This document shows, piece by piece, positions 54,319 to 63,091 of a stretch of 64,000 nt of DNA. Source of the DNA: Nitrospirae bacterium MYbin3 (lineage in GTDB: Bacteria; Nitrospirota; Thermodesulfovibrionia; Thermodesulfovibrionales; Dissulfurispiraceae); assembly GCA_002753335.1 (NCBI GenBank), contig PEAD01000002.1, forward strand, positions 124,001-188,000, given 5' to 3'. The position numbers and the translations under genes are program-made. Below the pieces are notes generated by a model. The model was given only the letters and a program-made list of their open reading frames with translations. It did not search any database and had not been told where the DNA came from. How positions within the stretch are numbered: position 1 is the first letter of the stretch; each line of letters begins with the position of its first letter.

Positions 54319-55371
54319 TCATCCAATTAATTCCCACTTCAAAGCAGTTCCGCGTCTTATATCCCGATTAACCGTCTTTCCTAATAGTTGTTCAAAATGT
54401 TTCGGTTGCATACCATACCCTGGTCTTATTGCCCTCAAATTTTCATGTGTTAGTTTATCACCGGCCTTAATGTCTTTAACAACATACAATGAGCGTCGAA
54501 ACTTAATTGATATCTTTTCGTCAGCGCTTAATTCATAACTTATTGTGCCGAGAGACTTCCAAGCTCTTGAAGTTTCTTGCACAAAAATCTTCATTTCATC
54601 AGGCTCTATAGAAAAAGCGCTATCCACACCTCCATCAGTGCGACTCAGCGTAAAGTGCTTCTCAATAACGGTTGCACCTAAAGCTACGCTCGCAACAGCA
54701 ACACCTACCCCCATAGTATGGTCTGACAATCCAACTTCACACTTGAACATTTCACGAATATGCGGAATAGTTAAAATATTTGAATTCTCAGGCATTGCAG
54801 GATAGGCGCTGGTGCATTTCAGAAGAATTATATCCTTACATCCAGCTTCACGAGCACATTCAACAGCTTCATGAAGTTCAGCAATGTTTGCCATGCCTGT
54901 TGAAATAATCAATGGCTTGCCTGTATAAGCAACTTTACGAATAAGAGGCAGATGATTATTTTCGAAGGATGCTATTTTATACGCCGGCACATTTAACTCT
55001 TCAAGAAAGTCAACGGCTGTTTCATCAAAAGGAGTACTAAAACAGATTAGCCCAAGTTCCCGGCAGCGATCGAGAATAGGTTTATGCCATTCCCATGGGG
55101 TATACGCTTGCTTATAAAGATTATATAGCGAATTGCCCTTCCATAGGCTATTTGAATCTGAAATATAAAAATCACCTTCTGCAATATCAATAGTAATGGT
55201 ATCAGCAGTATAAGTCTGCAACTTTAGTGCATGAGATCCAGAATGAAATACAGCATCTACTATTGCAAGAGCACGATCCAGAGACTTATTATGATTACCA
55301 GACATTTCTGCAATAATAAATGGTTCCTGATTAAGTCCTATCCTTTTATTGCCTATGGTTAAATTTTTCAT
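54319..55371 (-). CDS. pseI: Pseudaminic acid synthase-like NeuB-family enzyme
   Basis: 350 residues from ATG 55371, which overlaps the PIG-L gene stop (ATGA) and has GGAGA before it; a longer frame from 55443 has no such support. NeuB domain: IIAEMSGNHNKSL, ALKLQTYTADTIT, LYNLYKQAYTPWEWHK (a PseI-type signature), CFSTPFDETAVDFLEEL, HTMGVG and VIEKHFTLSRTDGGVDSAFS. The C-terminal SAF domain starts at about 285 (RRSLYVVKDIKAGD). It condenses a 6-deoxy-hexosamine with PEP to a nonulosonic acid. Confidence 0.9.
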   Translation of the reverse strand: MKNLTIGNKRIGLNQEPFIIAEMSGNHNKSLDRALAIVDAVFHSGSHALKLQTYTADTITIDIAEGDFYISDSNSLWKGNSLYNLYKQAYTPWEWHKPILDRCRELGLICFSTPFDETAVDFLEELNVPAYKIASFENNHLPLIRKVAYTGKPLIISTGMANIAELHEAVECAREAGCKDIILLKCTSAYPAMPENSNILTIPHIREMFKCEVGLSDHTMGVGVAVASVALGATVIEKHFTLSRTDGGVDSAFSIEPDEMKIFVQETSRAWKSLGTISYELSADEKISIKFRRSLYVVKDIKAGDKLTHENLRAIRPGYGMQPKHFEQLLGKTVNRDIRRGTALKWELIG

Positions 55372-56069
55372 TTTTCTCCAATTAGTTTGCGACCTAAATA
55401 AAATGCCTCGGCCGCTTCGACACCTACAAATGCCCCCCTCCATCTGGCCAAATGTTCAACAGCCTTTATAGAACGCGCATGAGGCCAAGGTCTCATTTCA
55501 GACTTATATGACTGAAGCGCATTTAACTTGATGGACAGCGTACTGCTCACATCTTCAAACCAATTCGGAGTAAAGGCCTGTGATAAATCAGGAGCCTGCC
55601 AACCTGTGCTCGAAGAGACTTCAAAAAATAATATTTCTCTTAAATGGTTTTCAGGCTGAGGCCGACAGGCAACCATAACTGCCGAATTTACTATTCTGTG
55701 ATCGATATTTAGGTCTCCAAAATGGTGAGTATAAACAATATCAGGCTTTATATGTTTTAGATGAGCTTCAATTATTTTAACTATCATTAACATATCAACA
55801 GAATCCATCCTATTATCCGGCAGGTCATGGAAGTTAAGAGACTTAACCCCAAGTATTGAATTAGCCTTAGTAGAGGAACCCTTAAGGCGACGCAAGTCAT
55901 CATTTCTCTTTCTTAGGCTGCAATTTTCATCACGGCCTGTTATCCCTTCTGCAAGAATAACTACATGCACCTCATCGCGGTTAATAGAGTGTTTTGCCAT
56001 AGTTGCGCCACAGCCGAGCACTTCATCGTCAGGGTGAGCAGCTACAACCAATATACGCTTGGGTTTCAT
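55368..56069 (-). CDS. PIG-L family (LmbE-like) deacetylase
   Basis: About 233 residues from ATG 56069, which overlaps the methyltransferase stop (ATGA) and has AGGAGG before it. Zinc motif AHPDDEVLGCG near residue 12 and the distal THHFGDLNIDHRIV, the complete PIG-L metal site. It removes N-acetyl from a sugar or sugar nucleotide. Sitting between a methyltransferase and PseI, it may free an amine so that a different acyl group, for example formyl, can be added. Confidence 0.87.
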   Translation of the reverse strand: MKPKRILVVAAHPDDEVLGCGATMAKHSINRDEVHVVILAEGITGRDENCSLRKRNDDLRRLKGSSTKANSILGVKSLNFHDLPDNRMDSVDMLMIVKIIEAHLKHIKPDIVYTHHFGDLNIDHRIVNSAVMVACRPQPENHLREILFFEVSSSTGWQAPDLSQAFTPNWFEDVSSTLSIKLNALQSYKSEMRPWPHARSIKAVEHLARWRGAFVGVEAAEAFYLGRKLIGEK

Positions 56070-56863
56070 AACCTCCTCGCTAAACAAGCCATTATATGTT
56101 TTTCCATCTTAAAGCTACCATGGGTGTTAAAATGGTCCTCGATATCAAGCAATATAGCATTCTCATGTGCAGAAGAGAAAAAAGTTGATGCCTTCCAATA
56201 ATCCATAAGAACCTTAGATGATGGGTAGCTAATCATATTTTTGAATGTTTCAGTATTTATGGATAAATATTGTGATAATATTGGAATAACCTCGTGTTCC
56301 ATAAAGGTAGATGAACTACGTTTTACAATATCCGGAAGAATAAAATGTCTTTCAATTATTTCAAAAAGAGGAGAATTGTTATTGCCATAAGGCCCGACTA
56401 TAAGGATTGTTCCATCATAAGCCAAATTGTCAATCATCTGCTCCAAAGTTTTTTTTGTATCTGTAGAATAATACAGTCCATAAAAACAGGATATAAGATC
56501 AAATTTTTGATTACTAATCTCGTGGTCATCAAACATATCTTCCATAGCAACCTTCTTCAGAATGTATCCAGTAGCCCCTATTGACCGAAGCCTTGAATCT
56601 GCGGCCTGAAGAGATTCCTGAGATATATCCACCCCTATAAGCAAGACATTCCTATTATTTGCTGCGTATTTCAATAATTGGTTTCCTGTGCCGCAACAAA
56701 TATCGAGAATAGATGTAAATTGAATTTTATTTATTAAGCAATCAACCCATCCGTCAAAATCATTAGTCCCATAATTTTTATTAACTTCTGACCTTTGCTT
56801 AAGGTTTGGGGTACTAGTTGCGCTATGCATCAATTCGCTATGAGTATCAGATTTTATGTTCAT
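56066..56863 (-). CDS. Class I SAM-dependent methyltransferase
   Basis: Protein of 265 residues. Motif I ILDICCGTGNQLLKYA at about 51-66, IGVDISQESLQAADSRL, FDLISCFYGLYYST and DGTILIVGPYG. It overlaps the formyltransferase-like gene by 17 bases and the PIG-L gene by 4, so it is part of the coupled nonulosonic-acid operon. Possibly N- or O-methylates the sugar. Confidence 0.83.
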   Translation of the reverse strand: MNIKSDTHSELMHSATSTPNLKQRSEVNKNYGTNDFDGWVDCLINKIQFTSILDICCGTGNQLLKYAANNRNVLLIGVDISQESLQAADSRLRSIGATGYILKKVAMEDMFDDHEISNQKFDLISCFYGLYYSTDTKKTLEQMIDNLAYDGTILIVGPYGNNNSPLFEIIERHFILPDIVKRSSSTFMEHEVIPILSQYLSINTETFKNMISYPSSKVLMDYWKASTFFSSAHENAILLDIEDHFNTHGSFKMEKHIMACLARRL

Positions 56864-57545
56864 GCCCTCTACCTCCTAAAGTCATTTTTTCAATTTTCAA
56901 TAAATATATTTCTCCTTCTATCTCAAAAAAAGCCGGATAACGTTCATTATCAGCTACGCGAAACAAATTAAACTGTTCTTTTATTGTCTTATCAGGATTC
57001 AGCTTACTATCTTTTTTTGAACGTTTTTTGTAAAAAGTTGACTCACCATACTGTTCAACACCTTTTTCAACTATGCCAGGATATTCATTGATAAAGCGAA
57101 TGCACATTCGTATGGTAGTCTCAGCCTGTATCCTTCTAAGTTCACCTGCAAGCTCGGTGCCGTTGAACTTCATTACATCCTTTATATATATCTTACCGCT
57201 GTCAACATATTCCGACGCTTCAAGGAGACACACGGGTATCTCACTTTTTCCTTCAAGTATCTGCCATGTAAGTGGAGCCCAACCTTTTCCACTCGGCAAA
57301 TCGCTTTCATGGATAACGAGATTATGGCGATTTCTCGAAAGAACTTCTCTGGAAACTATTTGACCACAACTTAGAAAAAAAGCAATATCCCCTGGTAATA
57401 TTTCATTTGAATTATGCACTATACTGACACTATGATTATCTTTTACAAGTTTATTTGCAAGTTCTGGAATATATTCGCCAATCCAACTGTCAGAATCAGA
57501 AAGTATCGTTATATGCAAACTTAAATCAGGCATTTTATATTGCAT
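56847..57545 (-). CDS. Formyltransferase-like protein in nonulosonic-acid operon
   Basis: Protein of 232 residues. The central region LVIHESDLPSGKGWAPLTWQ (about 92-111), EIPVCLLEA and DSGKIYIKD follow the 10-formyl-tetrahydrofolate transferase N-terminal fold: the His-Pro-Ser and Asp segments seen in Fmt and sugar formyltransferases appear here in modified form. Proteins of this type are common beside neuB homologues. It may formylate an amino group of the sugar. It overlaps the isomerase gene by 25 bases. Confidence 0.72.
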   Translation of the reverse strand: MQYKMPDLSLHITILSDSDSWIGEYIPELANKLVKDNHSVSIVHNSNEILPGDIAFFLSCGQIVSREVLSRNRHNLVIHESDLPSGKGWAPLTWQILEGKSEIPVCLLEASEYVDSGKIYIKDVMKFNGTELAGELRRIQAETTIRMCIRFINEYPGIVEKGVEQYGESTFYKKRSKKDSKLNPDKTIKEQFNLFRVADNERYPAFFEIEGEIYLLKIEKMTLGGRGHEHKI

Positions 57546-58276
57546 ATATCATCTTCAAAATCATTAAGCCTGTCTTTATAATCCTTAACTGTCTCAACAG
57601 TCACCTTATTTCCATCAGGGATTAATTTCATTATTGCCTTGATATCATAATTACCTTCCCCAATATGATCATGCCTGTCATATGCACTATGATAATCACC
57701 ATCGGTCAGATGAAATATTTCAGGCTTTAGGCAAAAAAATTCATCAATGAATTCCATAGGGTCTTTATTTAAGCCTCTTGCAGCGCAAAAAGCGTGGCCA
57801 ATGTCCAAGCAGCAGCCTATGCTAGCTTCGTTCATCAAAAATCCAATTTCTCCAGCCGTTGCACCGTTACAGATAAGTCCGTCAAATAATGCATAATAAG
57901 GTTTGTTTTCCACCAAAAGCCTGTGGTCATTTATCTCAATTAACTGTCTTGCAGTTTCGTTGATATCGCCTGCTACTCCTGGATGAACAATTATCTTCTC
58001 AACTGACAGACTGTCAGCAAAATGCATCGTTTCTTTGATTAAGTTCATGTTCCGCTCTTTAGACTCGCTCTTGGCGAGGTTTAGTCCTGATTGATAATGA
58101 GGCGCATGTATCACATAAGGTATCCCGAGACTTTTCCAAAGATTAATCACATCACCAGAAGTATCTGGCAAATAATATATTTCAATGTATTGATATACCC
58201 CTTTATCATACATCCGAACGGCGTCTCTAATATAATTCTCATTATTAGACCAAAGCTTGAGCCCAAATTGAAACAT
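57521..58276 (-). CDS. Sugar phosphate isomerase/epimerase-like TIM barrel
   Basis: Protein of 251 residues of the xylose-isomerase-like barrel family: FGLKLWSNNENYI at the start, IHAPHYQSGLNLA, VEKIIVHPGVAG, LLVENKPYYALFDG, GCCLDIGHAFCAA and FHLTDGDYHSAYDRHDHIGEG. The Glu, Asp/His and His metal ligands are all visible. It may epimerise or isomerise a precursor sugar. It follows the class III aminotransferase by 5 bases. Confidence 0.82.
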   Translation of the reverse strand: MFQFGLKLWSNNENYIRDAVRMYDKGVYQYIEIYYLPDTSGDVINLWKSLGIPYVIHAPHYQSGLNLAKSESKERNMNLIKETMHFADSLSVEKIIVHPGVAGDINETARQLIEINDHRLLVENKPYYALFDGLICNGATAGEIGFLMNEASIGCCLDIGHAFCAARGLNKDPMEFIDEFFCLKPEIFHLTDGDYHSAYDRHDHIGEGNYDIKAIMKLIPDGNKVTVETVKDYKDRLNDFEDDICNIKCLI

Positions 58277-58281
58277 TTATT

Positions 58282-59577
58282 TCAACGGATTTTGAAAAGC
58301 GGTTCAAGTGGTTTACACTTGAGCACTATATTCATATTTTTATTTTCTACAGCGTCTTTTATGATATACAAAACATGATTGTAAGCGTCAAGCAATGATG
58401 TAATATCATCATCGTTATGAGAATAGCTCAAATTGTGAGTGCCATATGTAAGCATCCCAGACAAAAACATCTCCTGCAGAAATAAAGTTTTAATCTCCAT
58501 AAGCTTATATGGTGAAGCGTCCTTAATATTCAGAAAAGACCAGTTTGGATGTCCTGAAAGAGAGATATAATGTGACAATCCATATTTTTTGAGCATGCCC
58601 CCTAATGCGGCTAATATCTTCTCTCCTTGAGTTTTCATAGTATCGATAACAGGATATTTCTGCAATTTGGTCATAGTTGCAAGTGCAGCTGCCAGTGATA
58701 ATGTCTCTCCCCCAAATGTAAAAGAAAAGAAAACATCTTCCATTAGCTTCATAATATCGGCCTTCCCAGCAACAACTGAAACTGGATAACCATTGGAAAG
58801 TCCCTTGCCAAATGTAGCAAGGTCAGGAATTACACCAAAATATTCCTGTGCTCCTCCGTTGGCAAACCTGAAGCCTGTTATGGTCTCATCAAAAATAAAT
58901 ACAGCACCGTTTTGCCGGGTCAATTCAGCAGCCTTGTGCAAAAAAGCATCCTCAGGCTCACTCGTATTCATAGGTTCCATTATTACTGCGGCAACCTGAT
59001 TAGGCCATTGCTTGAGTATATTCTGCAAAGATTGTATATCATTGTAAATAAATGTATGGGTCAGTTCTTGCGTTGACTTTGGAACCCCCTTATTTCGTGC
59101 GGTAGAGCCTATGTACCAATCCTGCCACCCATGATAACCGCAAACCGCCACATGGTCACGCTGCGTATATGCTCGGGCAATTCTAATGGCACCTGCCGTG
59201 GCATCTGAACCGTTCTTTCCAAACCTTACCTTCTCAGCGCAGGGAACCATTTCGACTATTTTCTCTGCGACCTGAATCTCAATTGGATGCGGCAAGGAAA
59301 AAATTGTCCCTTCTTCCAATTGCGCCCGTACGGCGGCAGTTACATCAGGGTCATTATAACCTAAAGTAATCGATGCATTCGCATTGATAAAATCAATATA
59401 TTTGTTTCCATCAGCATCCCATACATGGCTCCCTAATCCCCTCGTAATAAAAAATGGAGAAACTCCGAAAGGAAATTGTGTTTTACTTTTACTGAAAGTC
59501 TGTGAACCTAGGGGAATCACTTCTAGTGCCCTTGCCAGCATTTCTTCGGATATATGATATCGTGATGATAATGTCAT
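58282..59577 (-). CDS. Class III aminotransferase (glutamate-1-semialdehyde aminomutase-like)
   Basis: Protein of 431 residues. Motifs: KYIDFINANASITLGYNDP, VRFGKNGSDATAGAIRIAR, FIFDETITGFRFANGGAQEYFGV and the PLP lysine in FGKGLSNGYPVSVVAG (about residue 263). HemL-like in sequence, but it sits in a sugar locus far from haem genes, overlapping the cytidylyltransferase-like gene by 4 bases. Homologues beside spsE/spsF-type genes suggest a sugar or nonulosonate aminotransferase. Substrate inferred from context only. Confidence 0.83.
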   Translation of the reverse strand: MTLSSRYHISEEMLARALEVIPLGSQTFSKSKTQFPFGVSPFFITRGLGSHVWDADGNKYIDFINANASITLGYNDPDVTAAVRAQLEEGTIFSLPHPIEIQVAEKIVEMVPCAEKVRFGKNGSDATAGAIRIARAYTQRDHVAVCGYHGWQDWYIGSTARNKGVPKSTQELTHTFIYNDIQSLQNILKQWPNQVAAVIMEPMNTSEPEDAFLHKAAELTRQNGAVFIFDETITGFRFANGGAQEYFGVIPDLATFGKGLSNGYPVSVVAGKADIMKLMEDVFFSFTFGGETLSLAAALATMTKLQKYPVIDTMKTQGEKILAALGGMLKKYGLSHYISLSGHPNWSFLNIKDASPYKLMEIKTLFLQEMFLSGMLTYGTHNLSYSHNDDDITSLLDAYNHVLYIIKDAVENKNMNIVLKCKPLEPLFKIR

Positions 59578-60443
59578 GTTTTTTTAAGTTCAGGAAAAAA
59601 AACTAAAAGCTTGTCAAGAAAAACCTCTGGCTCAACCATCCTCTTTTGTTCGTCAAGTATTACATATTTTTTTCCTGAAGGTACTATTGTATATACCGGA
59701 TGCTCTGTAAGGTTAGCGCTCAGGACTTCACATCCTTTTATTCCAACATGCATATTCATTTTTGCAATATTAGGGTTGTCATCCAGCCATGTGTATACCT
59801 CATGCAAATCAAGAGGCATTCCCTTATAGAGAGCATTGTAAATCCTACTTATCATATCAATATCTATAAATTCATCTATAGTCAGTCTGTATTCGGGTCG
59901 GCAAAGGTCAATATCAATCTCTATGCCGCGTGTTTTGAATTTTTCCATATTTTCTTTTATGTAAATTGGCACAGCAGCACCACGATAGTAATTATGAGTC
60001 TCCTGAAGCGCCTCATACGAAATAAGCTCTGAAAGCGTACCCTGAATCATAGTCATATTAGATACATAAATAAGATCAAAACATTCTTTTTTGAACTCCT
60101 CTACAAAACGTGATGCGCTTTCAATATCAAATATCGGGGAGTCACATGTGACGCGGATAACGGCATCAGCTTTTTCACGTTCACAGAGTTTTATGTGCCT
60201 GTCAACAATATCCTGCTCTGCCCCTGCATACCATCCGCAGCCGAACTGTTCAGCTTCATCAATTAGTTTTTTATTTTGGGGATCAACTGAAGTAGCTAAA
60301 AAAACTCCGTCAAGCCCCCTCACATGTTTCATACGCTCCACATGATGAGCGAATATAGACTTGCCTGCCATCTTAATCAAGACCTTGCCCGGTAGCCTGG
60401 TTGAAGCCATTCTTGCAGTAATTACGCCTATCACTTTTCTCAT
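59574..60443 (-). CDS. SpsF/CMP-nonulosonate cytidylyltransferase-like protein
   Basis: 289 residues from ATG 60443, which overlaps the upstream stop (GTATGAG); an upstream frame start at 60557 would intrude 118 bases into the oxidoreductase gene. Nucleotidyltransferase fold: VITARMASTRLPGKVLIKMAGK (two parts of the NTP loop), VFLATSVDPQNKKLIDEA and VIRVTCDSPIFD. SpsF-like. In nonulosonic-acid pathways this family activates the sugar with CTP (NeuA/PseF role). The last 60 residues are an extra domain, unassigned. Confidence 0.85.
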   Translation of the reverse strand: MRKVIGVITARMASTRLPGKVLIKMAGKSIFAHHVERMKHVRGLDGVFLATSVDPQNKKLIDEAEQFGCGWYAGAEQDIVDRHIKLCEREKADAVIRVTCDSPIFDIESASRFVEEFKKECFDLIYVSNMTMIQGTLSELISYEALQETHNYYRGAAVPIYIKENMEKFKTRGIEIDIDLCRPEYRLTIDEFIDIDMISRIYNALYKGMPLDLHEVYTWLDDNPNIAKMNMHVGIKGCEVLSANLTEHPVYTIVPSGKKYVILDEQKRMVEPEVFLDKLLVFFPELKKT

Positions 60444-61423
60444 ACAACTTTCTCCCATGCTTTGGTTACTGCAGACCGCTCTGCCGCAAGAGCGAGCTTG
60501 AGCACCAGAATCGAGTGCCCGACAGAGTTGAAGGTTTCCTTGCCGGATTTTATACAATCGAGAAAATATCTCACCTCATCAAGATACATCCCGTTATAAC
60601 AAAGATCGATTTTCATGTCATTCCATGCCCATTCCGGCTCAGAAGTTGTAATTGTCCCTATATCGCCACGCACAAAATCCCAGGCAATAGTACCCTCACT
60701 GCAAACGACCTTGCAGTGTCTCGAGTATCCATGCTGAAGATAGTCCATATGAATTGTACATACGCTGCCTGACGCAAACCTTACAATCATCTCAACATGG
60801 TCTTCCGTATCTATTTCAAGAGAAGATATAATGCCTTTGTCGCATATAACCTCAACCGGTTCTCCAAAAAACCAGGCTGCATAGTCAAGTTCATGAATAC
60901 CGTCAAAAATCAGATTTCCTCCCAAACTTTTGAGGGCTTTATAATGGTTCCTGTAGTCCTTCTTATCAAACGGAAGATAAAAACCTGATTCGAGATTAGC
61001 CCAAAGTGGTCTTGAAAACAAGCTGTTTGTTGACAGAGTTTCATGTATAGCAGCTATGGCAGGGTGAAAACGCATATTGCAACCCACCATAGATATAAGA
61101 CTGTTCTTTTCAATCACCTGCACAAGTTTGTCAACCTCATGCATGTTCAATGAAAGAGGTTTTTCTATGAAAAGATGACAACCTGCCTCAGCACATTTCA
61201 TTGCAGGTCTTATATGGTCATTGCTGTAAGTGCATATAAATGCTGCATCAGAGTCCATAATGAGCGCATCTTCAAGGGAGATAAATACTTCCTTTGCGAA
61301 AGGCTCTATTTTTTTGAGATTATCAGCATTTATATCAACAGCAATAACTTCATTGCCTAGGTCTGCGAGATTCTTTAAATGCCTGCTCCCAATGGAACCT
61401 ACACCAACAACAAGAATCTTCAT
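60440..61423 (-). CDS. Gfo/Idh/MocA family oxidoreductase
   Basis: Protein of 327 residues. NAD fold ILVVGVGSIGSRHLKNL, then LFIEKPLSLN (EKP), GCNMRFHPAI and GNLIFDGIHELDYAAWFFG. It overlaps the radical SAM gene by 4 bases and the cytidylyltransferase-like gene by 4. In SpsF/NeuB-like clusters such dehydrogenases are usual companions; they may oxidise the sugar before transamination by the class III enzyme. Confidence 0.85.
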   Translation of the reverse strand: MKILVVGVGSIGSRHLKNLADLGNEVIAVDINADNLKKIEPFAKEVFISLEDALIMDSDAAFICTYSNDHIRPAMKCAEAGCHLFIEKPLSLNMHEVDKLVQVIEKNSLISMVGCNMRFHPAIAAIHETLSTNSLFSRPLWANLESGFYLPFDKKDYRNHYKALKSLGGNLIFDGIHELDYAAWFFGEPVEVICDKGIISSLEIDTEDHVEMIVRFASGSVCTIHMDYLQHGYSRHCKVVCSEGTIAWDFVRGDIGTITTSEPEWAWNDMKIDLCYNGMYLDEVRYFLDCIKSGKETFNSVGHSILVLKLALAAERSAVTKAWEKVV

Positions 61424-62964
61424 GCTGATTTATCCTTGCCGCCTATTTGTGACAATGGATATGAGCCAGACTTTTCCATGTCCTGTCTCCTCTTGTAAAA
61501 GCTGGTCAAAAAGTTTTTGTAAAAAAACTTATCGAACGGAGTGCCATAAAACATCTGCTTGTTCCTTATCTTAGCCAATGAGATGAATACATTATTTTTA
61601 ATCCTGTCTATACTCCTGTCAATCTGATGATTGCCGAGTCTGACTGCTGATTCCATATTCAGATAATAGGCAGCACTCTCTGAATACTTGCCGTTTACCT
61701 GCCAGGGCCTTATATATTCGGCTGAAGTATACATATCAATAACACATTTATCCGTCCATTCAACAAAACTCGTAGGCTCTTTCAAGTAACCTTCCTTTAA
61801 CAAATTTTCAGTAAGTTCACATTTTGGATAAGGCCTGAAAGTGCCCACCCCGCACGTAAAGTATGGGTATTTTCTCAGCCTGTTTATAAATGAAATTGTC
61901 TGTTTTATATCATCAATTCCCTCTCCTGGAATTTCCAGTATGAATGATGACCTCGCAATTATTCCGTGGTCGTTACACTTTTTCACCGCATTCTCGGCCT
62001 GTTCAGGCGTTATGCCTTTTTTCATCAGCTTTAACGTATGCGGTGAACCAGATTCAATCCCCAGTGTAAGTTGGATCAATCCAGAACGTTTACACAGGGA
62101 AAGTGTCTCATCGTTCAGCATTGTATCATTGAAGTAATCACACCGGCATTCACCGTCCCATGTAATATTGAGCTTTTTATTGATTATGCCTTCACATATT
62201 TCCCTCACCCGTTTAATGTCCACAAAAAAATTGTCGTCAACAATCTTCAGGTGCGTTATATTATATTTCCCCACAATATGTTCTATCTCTGCAATAACCT
62301 TCCCCGCACTTTTTTTACGGTATCGTGTGTTATCTGATACCACATTTATGCAAAAAGTGCAGTGTGACGGACATCCCCTGCTGCTTTCATAAGGAAGCCA
62401 GCGCATCGGCTGCCTGACATATTCAGACAATTTATCCGTAAGATAATTGCCGATAAAACGTTCTATCATCGGGTCTAGGTTATAGTCCGTCAGTGGCAAG
62501 GCTTCGATATCAGCTATTGCCTTGCTATATATTCTTTTATCCGGAAGTTCACCTGCATAAAGCTTTTCTGCAATGTTAACGATATGCTCTTCTCCCTCGC
62601 CAGCCACAACAAAATCCACATATTCAGATGCTGCCATCTGTTCAGGAAATAGTGTGCAATGCCAACCCCCGACAACAACAGGCACTTGGGACTGCTTTTT
62701 TATATGCTTCATAATACGATATGCATCCGGCGCTTCCGATGTAAGCAGGGCGATCCCTGCAAACAAAGCTCCTTTGACTTTATCGCTGATCGTCTGCAAA
62801 TGATCCTTTTCAAAAGCTGTGTTTATTATTTCAACATCATAACCGGCTTTCCTGAGGGCACTGCCAATACTTATGAGGTTTAAAGGCGGATAGTTGTTGT
62901 AATTATAGACATTCTGAGGTCTTATAAGTAATATTTTATTTGAAGAGACCTTTGAATTTTTCAT
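61420..62964 (-). CDS. B12-binding domain radical SAM protein
   Basis: Protein of 514 residues. Cobalamin-binding domain at about 10-150 (PPLNLISIGSALRKAGYDVE, VVVGGWHCTLFPEQ, VVAGEGEEHIV); radical SAM core with CPSHCTFC, DDNFF, LTLGIESGSPHT and SFILEIPGEGIDD. It is first of the coupled run that includes Gfo/Idh, SpsF-like, class III aminotransferase and PseI genes, 128 bases after the PseC gene. Translational overlap with these genes suggests it acts in nonulosonic-acid synthesis or modification. Confidence 0.86.
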   Translation of the reverse strand: MKNSKVSSNKILLIRPQNVYNYNNYPPLNLISIGSALRKAGYDVEIINTAFEKDHLQTISDKVKGALFAGIALLTSEAPDAYRIMKHIKKQSQVPVVVGGWHCTLFPEQMAASEYVDFVVAGEGEEHIVNIAEKLYAGELPDKRIYSKAIADIEALPLTDYNLDPMIERFIGNYLTDKLSEYVRQPMRWLPYESSRGCPSHCTFCINVVSDNTRYRKKSAGKVIAEIEHIVGKYNITHLKIVDDNFFVDIKRVREICEGIINKKLNITWDGECRCDYFNDTMLNDETLSLCKRSGLIQLTLGIESGSPHTLKLMKKGITPEQAENAVKKCNDHGIIARSSFILEIPGEGIDDIKQTISFINRLRKYPYFTCGVGTFRPYPKCELTENLLKEGYLKEPTSFVEWTDKCVIDMYTSAEYIRPWQVNGKYSESAAYYLNMESAVRLGNHQIDRSIDRIKNNVFISLAKIRNKQMFYGTPFDKFFYKNFLTSFYKRRQDMEKSGSYPLSQIGGKDKSA

Positions 62965-63091
62965 ATTTTTTTGTATTTTATTTTTTCCTGTTTATTTTTA
63001 AATCAGTCGTATTTTAAGCAATTAGCTTTTATTCCTTTTTTCAGTTTCATAAATATCCTCAATAATGGGGTGTGAAAGGGTCTCTCCTATT

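Noticed and set aside
58282-59577. HemL, glutamate-1-semialdehyde aminomutase of haem synthesis
   Set aside because: Sequence style is similar, but the gene is overlapped by sugar-pathway genes and no haem gene is near, so a sugar role is favoured.
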